The notes under the pieces are model-generated. The model was not told where the DNA came from. It saw nothing but the letters and a program-made list of their open reading frames with translations, and did no database searches. DNA of 23,805 bases from an uncultured Spirochaetales bacterium (GTDB taxonomy: Bacteria > Spirochaetota > Spirochaetia > Sphaerochaetales > Sphaerochaetaceae). Positions 20,277 to 23,805 of the stretch are shown piece by piece (the stretch's first letter is position 1; each line of letters begins with the position of its first letter). Both the position numbers and the translations under genes were made by a program. Location of the stretch: positions 1 through 23,805 of the forward strand of contig CAKQRI010000032.1 of assembly GCA_934271365.1 (NCBI GenBank), given 5' to 3'.

Positions 20277-20972
20277 TCATGAAATATGACAATTGCGCCT
20301 TTTTGCATATTCATAATATGCATTCTCTATCTCTTCATATGAGGGGACATGAGGAATTGACGGAATTCCATTGCGATTAAGATCATCCTCTCTTCTGAAT
20401 CCATAAGAGACTATGAGTCTCGCTGCACCTGCATTCTCTGCGGCAGTGAAATCGACCTCACTGTCTCCTATGTAAACGATATCCTCCACATTCTCATGCA
20501 AAGCAGAAAGTGCATAGTCAAATGCTCTTTTATCAGGCTTCAGAGGAAGGTTATCAACCTGTCCCTGAACAAATGCAAATGGGATTTCCGGAAATTTGGC
20601 TTTGACTATCGCTTTTACGAGCTCATCTCTTTTATTTGATAGCACACCGATCTTCACACCCTTCTCTACAAGAGTTTCAAGAAGCTCCTTAATGCCATCA
20701 TATGGCTTTGCATAATCAGCAGGATGATTTCTGTAGTATCCCATCATAAGGCTATACATAAGCTCAAACTCACCATCATCACGAAGCTCTGGTACATGGG
20801 AAAGCACTGCACTCTGAAGTGCATTCATCAGCCCATGTCCGACAAATATCCTGCATTCATCTGCGCTTATCCTGCTCCCATCAAAAGCTACCAGCGCATA
20901 ATTTATTGCATGCCTGATATCTTCTATGGTATCAAGCAGTGTTCCATCTAAATCAAAGATAACGCAATGCAT
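20277..20972 (-). CDS. HAD-superfamily phosphatase, phosphoglycolate phosphatase-like
   Basis: This 231-residue HAD hydrolase of subfamily IA begins M-H-C-V-I-F-D-L-D-G-T-L-L-D-T (nucleophile and acid in D-x-D). It has a helical cap, motif II V-L-S-N-K, a lysine in K-P-D-K-R, and motif III I-G-D-S-E-V-D. The order matches Gph-type phosphoglycolate phosphatases, but HAD substrates cannot be assigned from motifs alone; sugar phosphates or pyrophosphate are alternatives. The frame is open to 21068, yet the added 32 residues precede the catalytic strand and overlap the promoter, so 20972 is chosen. TTGAAA and TAACAT are spaced 17 bp, and the -10 box ends 7 nt before the ATG, so the mRNA is likely leaderless. 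It is divergent from the RlmI-like gene, 75 bp away. Confidence 0.88.
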   Translation of the reverse strand: MHCVIFDLDGTLLDTIEDIRHAINYALVAFDGSRISADECRIFVGHGLMNALQSAVLSHVPELRDDGEFELMYSLMMGYYRNHPADYAKPYDGIKELLETLVEKGVKIGVLSNKRDELVKAIVKAKFPEIPFAFVQGQVDNLPLKPDKRAFDYALSALHENVEDIVYIGDSEVDFTAAENAGAARLIVSYGFRREDDLNRNGIPSIPHVPSYEEIENAYYEYAKRRNCHIS

Positions 20973-20979
20973 ATTCAGA

Positions 20980-21008
20980 ATGTTAAATAGCTTTCCGATC
21001 TCTTTCAA
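20980..21008 (-). promoter_or_regulatory. Promoter of the HAD phosphatase gene
   Basis: On the minus strand, TTGAAA (21008-21003, 5 of 6) and TAACAT (20985-20980, 4 of 6) are 17 bp apart. The -10 box ends 7 nt before the ATG, with no ribosome binding site between. It stands back to back with the divergent promoter at 21013-21041, only 4 bp apart. Confidence 0.65.
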
Positions 21009-21012
21009 GGTG

Positions 21013-21041
21013 TTTAATATCTCACAGCTCTCCGCTATACT
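21013..21041 (+). promoter_or_regulatory. Promoter of the RlmI-like gene
   Basis: TTTAAT (21013-21018) and TATACT (21036-21041, 5 of 6) are separated by 17 bp. The -10 box ends 6 nt before the ATG at 21048 and no ribosome binding site is present, which predicts a leaderless transcript. Confidence 0.6.
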
Positions 21042-21047
21042 AGCATC

Positions 21048-22268
21048 ATGTATAGAATAACAATCCACAAAGGAAAGGAAAAACAGCTCTTAAAGCACCA
21101 TCCATGGGTATTCTCAGGAGCAATTGCGGAAATAGAGAATGGAGAAGGCGCTGACTGGGCTGAAGTCGTAAGTGAAGACGGAAGATTCATAGCATACGGC
21201 TACTACGATGAGAAAAGCCATGTTGTGCTTCACCTGCTCTCTTGGAATAAAGAAGAGAATGTTGGAGACAGATTCATTGCCCGTCTTGTGAAAGAAGCTA
21301 TATTGAGAAGAAGATGCTTCTTCTCTTCTCCTGACACAACAGCATTCCGGCTGATCCATGGAGAAGCCGACTTCCTACCAGGCTTTGCAGCAGACTGCTA
21401 TGGCAGCGAGATCAGGATAATACTATCTTCTCGTTTTGCTGTGCTTTTTCTCGATATTACAATCAGTACAATCACAGAGCTTCTACATCCATCTCTGATA
21501 GAGACCACAGTTGATCCTTTCTATGGACCAGCAGACGGAATTCCAGATAAAGTACGCTATTTCAGGAATGGAGAGGAAATAACGCTTGGCGATGAAAAGA
21601 ATGTACAGTTCATAGAGAGTGGCATCTATTATGAGGCAGCACACGGAAGGGGCCAGAAATCCGGATTCTACTGCGATCAGAGAGAAAACAGAAAGATCAT
21701 TGAGCGTTATGCAAAAGGAAAAACTGTCCTTGATGTATGCTCATATACAGGAGGCTTCACTCTTCATGCTCTGAAAGCTGGTGCAAAGAGCGTTGATGCT
21801 GTCGACTCTTCTGAATCTGCACTCCGCCATCTCCTATTCCAGGTTCATCTCAATGAGGATAAAGGGGTATTAAAGGAAGGAAGCAGGGAAAGAGTCACAA
21901 TCAAAAGTGCAGATGCTTTTGACTACATAAGAGAAATCGAAGAAGATAAATATGACCTAATAATCCTTGATCCACCAAAGCTAGCTAAGACCAGAAGCAA
22001 GCTTGAGAATGCACAGAAAGCATATAAGGATCTCAATAGGGTTGCAATGAAGAAGATAAAGGATGGAGGAATAATAGCAACATTCTCATGCTCCGGCGCA
22101 ATGACAAGAGAGATATTCCAGATGACTCTTGCATGGGCTGCAGCTGATGCAGATGTAGAGATACAGATTCTAGATGTACTAGCAGCAGGAGAAGACCATC
22201 CGATAAGGATGTCATTTCCTGAAAGCGAATATCTTAAGGGCTTTGTGCTCAGAGTGATAAAGCACTGA
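21048..22268 (+). CDS. rlmI: Class I SAM-dependent rRNA methyltransferase, RlmI-like
   Basis: This 406-residue protein has an N-terminal PUA domain (K-H-H-P-W-V-F-S-G-A-I near 16-26), a linker domain, and a Rossmann methyltransferase. Signals are G-Q-K-S-G-F-Y-C-D-Q-R-E-N-R, motif I V-L-D-V-C-S-Y-T-G-G-F, the acidic V-D-S-S, motif IV L-I-I-L-D-P-P-K-L-A, and F-S-C-S-G with the cysteine expected in m5C enzymes. This layout matches RlmI, which makes 5-methylcytosine at position 1962 of 23S rRNA in E. coli. Substrate identity here is inferred from the family. It is divergent from the HAD phosphatase and followed by a strong bidirectional terminator shared with corA. Confidence 0.9.
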   Translation: MYRITIHKGKEKQLLKHHPWVFSGAIAEIENGEGADWAEVVSEDGRFIAYGYYDEKSHVVLHLLSWNKEENVGDRFIARLVKEAILRRRCFFSSPDTTAFRLIHGEADFLPGFAADCYGSEIRIILSSRFAVLFLDITISTITELLHPSLIETTVDPFYGPADGIPDKVRYFRNGEEITLGDEKNVQFIESGIYYEAAHGRGQKSGFYCDQRENRKIIERYAKGKTVLDVCSYTGGFTLHALKAGAKSVDAVDSSESALRHLLFQVHLNEDKGVLKEGSRERVTIKSADAFDYIREIEEDKYDLIILDPPKLAKTRSKLENAQKAYKDLNRVAMKKIKDGGIIATFSCSGAMTREIFQMTLAWAAADADVEIQILDVLAAGEDHPIRMSFPESEYLKGFVLRVIKH

Positions 22269-22272
22269 TCAG

Positions 22273-22313
22273 AAATAATCCTCAGAAGCCTGGTGCTACT
22301 GAGGATTATTTTT
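22273..22313. terminator. Bidirectional terminator between rlmI and corA
   Basis: AAATAATCCTCAG (22273-22285) and CTGAGGATTATTT (22299-22311) form a perfect 13-bp stem with a 13-nt loop, with T-rich sequence after the stem on the plus strand and, more weakly, on the minus strand. It starts 5 bp after the rlmI stop, and its right end touches the corA stop codon. Confidence 0.85.
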
Positions 22314-23326
22314 CAGTCTTCTTCAAGACTTGCTTTCTTCCTTCTCATATACTTAATCTCAGAAGGAGACTTCTTCTTATTCTTCTTGATTCCACTGCCT
22401 TTCAATAGGAATTTATTCTTTCTATCTGATATAAAGAAGAATCCAACAAGTGCGACAATTGCACAGAGCGCTAAGCAGAACAGCCAGGCATATGGCTTAT
22501 CCATACCTGGGATAGATACATTCATTCCAAAGAAGCCAGTGATGAATGTCGGGAACATCAGAGCAAGCGATATTATGGTAAGCCGCTTCATTATGACGTT
22601 CATGTTATTTCCGATTACAGAGGCAAAGGCATCCATGGTACCTGTCAGGATATCTGCATAGATATTTGCCATTGCAATAGCCTGCTTGTTATCAGTTATT
22701 ACATCTTCAAGAAACTCAACCTCATCATCATTATTCAGCCTGAAATACGGAAGCTTCTGGAGCTTCTCAAGAAGCATCTCATTTGTTGTCAGGGCTGTTG
22801 TAAGGTAAACGAGTGATTTCTGTATTGTAAGAAGCTGTATCAGCTCATAGTTCATAATTGACTTATGAAGCTGCTCTTCCACAAGGTCTTTCTGCCTATC
22901 AAGATATTTAAGAAGCCTGATGTAGACAAGCGCAGCACGGCCTAGGATAGATAAGACAAAGCCCTCTTTCGTATCTACTGGACAGCTTCTGAATCTATGA
23001 CGTGCAAAGTCATCGATGACTACACTATCTCCTCGGCATATTGTTATCACTGTGTCAGAATAAAGCACAATGCCTAAAGGAATGCATGAACGCTCAAGTG
23101 GATTATCATCATCCTCTTCTGATGATGGAAGACGCATGATGATGATTGTGTGATCATCTTCTCTCTCTATACGTGCCTGCTCATCCGTATCCATGATATC
23201 AGCAAGAAGCTCTGATGTGATTGCATATTCTTCCTGCAGCACTGTGATATCATCTCTATCCATCTCACGGACATCAATCCATGTAAACTGCTGATTGTTT
23301 GATAATTCTGTTCTTTTAGTAATCAT
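22313..23326 (-). CDS. corA: CorA-family magnesium/divalent cation channel
   Basis: This 337-residue inner-membrane protein forms, by family precedent, a homopentameric Mg2+ (or Co2+/Ni2+) channel. A large cytoplasmic domain (about 1-245) with a long charged helix precedes two membrane helices. The pore signature G-M-N (267-269) follows T-F-I-T-G-F-F, and helix 2 is A-W-L-F-C-L-A-L-C-A-I-V-A-L-V-G. A lysine-rich tail of about 35 residues faces the cytoplasm, longer than in many CorA proteins. The ATG at 23326 has GGAGAG 4-5 nt upstream, next to a small hairpin. The gene appears to be preceded by a 130-nt leader with a short ORF, described separately. Confidence 0.93.
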   Translation of the reverse strand: MITKRTELSNNQQFTWIDVREMDRDDITVLQEEYAITSELLADIMDTDEQARIEREDDHTIIIMRLPSSEEDDDNPLERSCIPLGIVLYSDTVITICRGDSVVIDDFARHRFRSCPVDTKEGFVLSILGRAALVYIRLLKYLDRQKDLVEEQLHKSIMNYELIQLLTIQKSLVYLTTALTTNEMLLEKLQKLPYFRLNNDDEVEFLEDVITDNKQAIAMANIYADILTGTMDAFASVIGNNMNVIMKRLTIISLALMFPTFITGFFGMNVSIPGMDKPYAWLFCLALCAIVALVGFFFISDRKNKFLLKGSGIKKNKKKSPSEIKYMRRKKASLEED

Positions 23327-23334
23327 AGCTCTCT

Positions 23335-23380
23335 CCAGGCCTTCCCTGGAAAACAGCTATTAGTTTCTACAAGAGAAGGC
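23335..23380 (-). promoter_or_regulatory. Candidate switching structure in the corA leader
   Basis: On the minus strand two pairings exclude each other. The local hairpin CCAGG-GAAGG-CCTGG (23349-23335) abuts the corA ribosome binding site GGAGAG. Alternatively, GGGAAGGC (23346-23339) pairs with GCCTTCTC (23380-23373) at the end of the short leader ORF (seven Watson-Crick pairs and one G-U). The same GCCTTCTC segment can also pair with GAGAAGG at the ribosome binding site of the short ORF (23459-23453). Such alternative folds are typical of translation-controlled leaders, but short complementarities can be chance. Confidence 0.4.
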
Positions 23381-23443
23381 AAGATTGTAATTTAATATGT
23401 TATCTGTTCTTTCAGGTAAAGGGCTACTTCCACCATCATCCAT
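23360..23443 (-). CDS. Short leader ORF upstream of corA
   Basis: This is a 27-codon ORF, beginning M-D-D-G-G-S-S-P-L-P-E-R-T-D and ending C-R-N-stop, 33 bp before the corA ATG on the same strand. It has a very strong ribosome binding site (AGGAGAAGGAG, ending 7 nt before the ATG) and a fair promoter just upstream. It is too short for a domain call. The acidic start and Pro-Leu-Pro recall the Mg2+-sensing leader peptide MgtL and the position of CorL upstream of corA in enteric bacteria. No homology is claimed. It could also be a chance ORF or a gene remnant. Confidence 0.45.
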   Translation of the reverse strand: MDDGGSSPLPERTDNILNYNLAFSCRN

Positions 23444-23466
23444 AACAATTCTCCTTCTCCTGTCAC

Positions 23467-23495
23467 ACTTTATCACAACAGAATGCTGCGGTAAA
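23467..23495 (-). promoter_or_regulatory. Candidate promoter of the corA leader
   Basis: On the minus strand, TTTACC (23495-23490) and TAAAGT (23472-23467) are 17 bp apart, each matching 4 of 6 consensus bases. Initiation near 23460 would place the strong ribosome binding site of the short ORF at the 5' end and give corA a leader of about 134 nt. Confidence 0.45.
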
Positions 23496-23517
23496 CCACC
23501 CTGACAGATCTTTTTAA

Positions 23518-23541
23518 AGCAAAAAAGGAGCCGAAGCTCCT
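23518..23541 (-). terminator. Terminator of the truncated Rpn-like gene
   Basis: On the minus strand, AGGAGC (23541-23536), a TTCG loop and GCTCCT (23531-23526) are followed by TTTTT and GCTTT. It begins 12 bp after the stop of the Rpn-like fragment and insulates corA from it. Confidence 0.85.
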
Positions 23542-23552
23542 AAACTGTAAGA

Positions 23553-23707
23553 CTATCTAGAGTATATATACTTTTTTATATCATCCTCAGAGATACCATT
23601 ACGCCTCATTGCCTCAGCTATTGATTTCTCTGCATCCGCACGGCCCTTGGCTTCACCTCGTATCTCTCCTCTGGCTTCCCCTTCTCTGAACCCCTGCTCT
23701 TTTCCAA
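23553..23707 (-). pseudogene. C-terminal remnant of an Rpn / PD-(D/E)XK transposase-like nuclease gene
   Basis: Only the last 50 or so residues remain: I-G-K-E-Q-G-F-R-E-G-E-A-R-G-E, then further G-E-A-K-G-R-A repeats, then I-A-E-A-M-R-R-N-G-I-S-E-D-D-I-K-K-Y. A run of Gly/Glu/Lys/Arg repeats followed by a short helix of the form 'M...G...EDI' is the usual tail of Rpn (recombination-promoting nuclease) and related PD-(D/E)XK family proteins. The nuclease domain and start are missing. The frame meets a stop just above 23713, where the sequence changes to AT-rich DNA that looks like the end of an insertion sequence. The gene's own terminator is intact. Confidence 0.7.
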
Positions 23708-23805
23708 TGTGGATTTATATTAAAAAAATAGACATAAAATAAGAAGGAAATATAATAAGGAAGAAGACAAGGAGAAAGAAGGGAATGGGATACACACCGA
23801 AGTAT
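23708..23805 (+). mobile_element. Left end of an insertion sequence (partial)
   Basis: From about 23708 the DNA becomes AT-rich, beginning TGTGGATTTATATT, right where the Rpn-like frame breaks. It contains a strong plus-strand promoter (TAGACA 23729-23734, 16-bp spacer, TATAAT 23751-23756), AAGGAG, and then a start codon. This is the expected layout of the left end of an insertion sequence carrying a transposase. The exact boundary and any target duplication cannot be fixed without the other end. Confidence 0.5.
23785..23805 (+). CDS. Start of a probable transposase gene (partial, runs off the window)
   Basis: Seven codons, M-G-Y-T-P-K-Y, are visible after a ribosome binding site (AAGGAG, 23769-23774) and a good promoter. 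A start ending in P-K-Y or R-K-Y, to be followed by S-E-E-F-K, is common in the IS3-type OrfA transposase subunit, but seven residues cannot establish a family. Its position, after an abrupt break in the Rpn-like gene, supports a transposase. Confidence 0.45.

Noticed and set aside
1..23805. CRISPR arrays, tRNA or rRNA genes, prophage
   Set aside because: I saw no regularly spaced repeats, no tRNA-like cloverleaf or rRNA segments, and no phage structural or integrase genes on either strand.

Overview
The window reads as chromosomal DNA from a Gram-negative-type bacterium, most likely a host-associated spirochaete of the Sphaerochaeta/Treponema kind. That placement is an inference. It rests on tandem beta-barrel outer-membrane protein genes, a lipoprotein with a relaxed lipobox (FTSC), a ComEC without the C-terminal metallo-beta-lactamase domain, and an L21-L27-Obg-NadD-YqeK-RsfS cluster with no prp gene between L21 and L27 and no N-terminal extension on L27. 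Gene content is mostly housekeeping. I see no rRNA, tRNA or CRISPR array.

Layout. Positions 1-80 hold two hairpins at the window edge. A DUF1294 membrane protein (97-399, minus) follows. Then comes the minus-strand operon rplU-rpmA-obgE-nadD-yqeK-rsfS (3631 down to 456), a ribosome-biogenesis and NAD cluster closed by an intrinsic terminator. A TetR gene (3771-4322, plus) sits behind a perfect 16-bp operator palindrome. Minus-strand genes follow: a class C beta-lactamase-fold hydrolase, argS and birA. Plus-strand genes come next: a small lipoprotein, bioY and a serine acetyltransferase. BirA and BioY form a biotin module, and bioY carries a textbook BirA-type operator over its promoter and ribosome binding site.

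The second half holds tyrA-mtaB (minus), pta (plus), rsmA (minus), two paralogous outer-membrane protein genes (minus), and a pgm / unknown membrane protein / comEC operon (minus). Then come a divergent pair, a HAD phosphatase (minus) and an RlmI-like methyltransferase (plus), and corA (minus) with a candidate regulatory leader. The right edge carries the C-terminal stub of an Rpn/PD-(D/E)XK transposase-like gene, apparently cut by an insertion sequence whose first seven codons end the window.

Most interesting signals: (1) a corA leader with a well-placed 27-codon ORF (acidic start, Pro-Leu-Pro) and two mutually exclusive pairings next to the corA start, recalling MgtL/CorL-type Mg2+ control; (2) up to seven genes whose -10 box lies 6-8 nt before the start codon, so their mRNAs would be leaderless; (3) an outer-membrane protein gene whose natural second codon reads TAA; (4) an intrinsic terminator for the serine acetyltransferase encoded inside the end of the convergent mtaB gene. 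All reading is by eye, and no database search was run.
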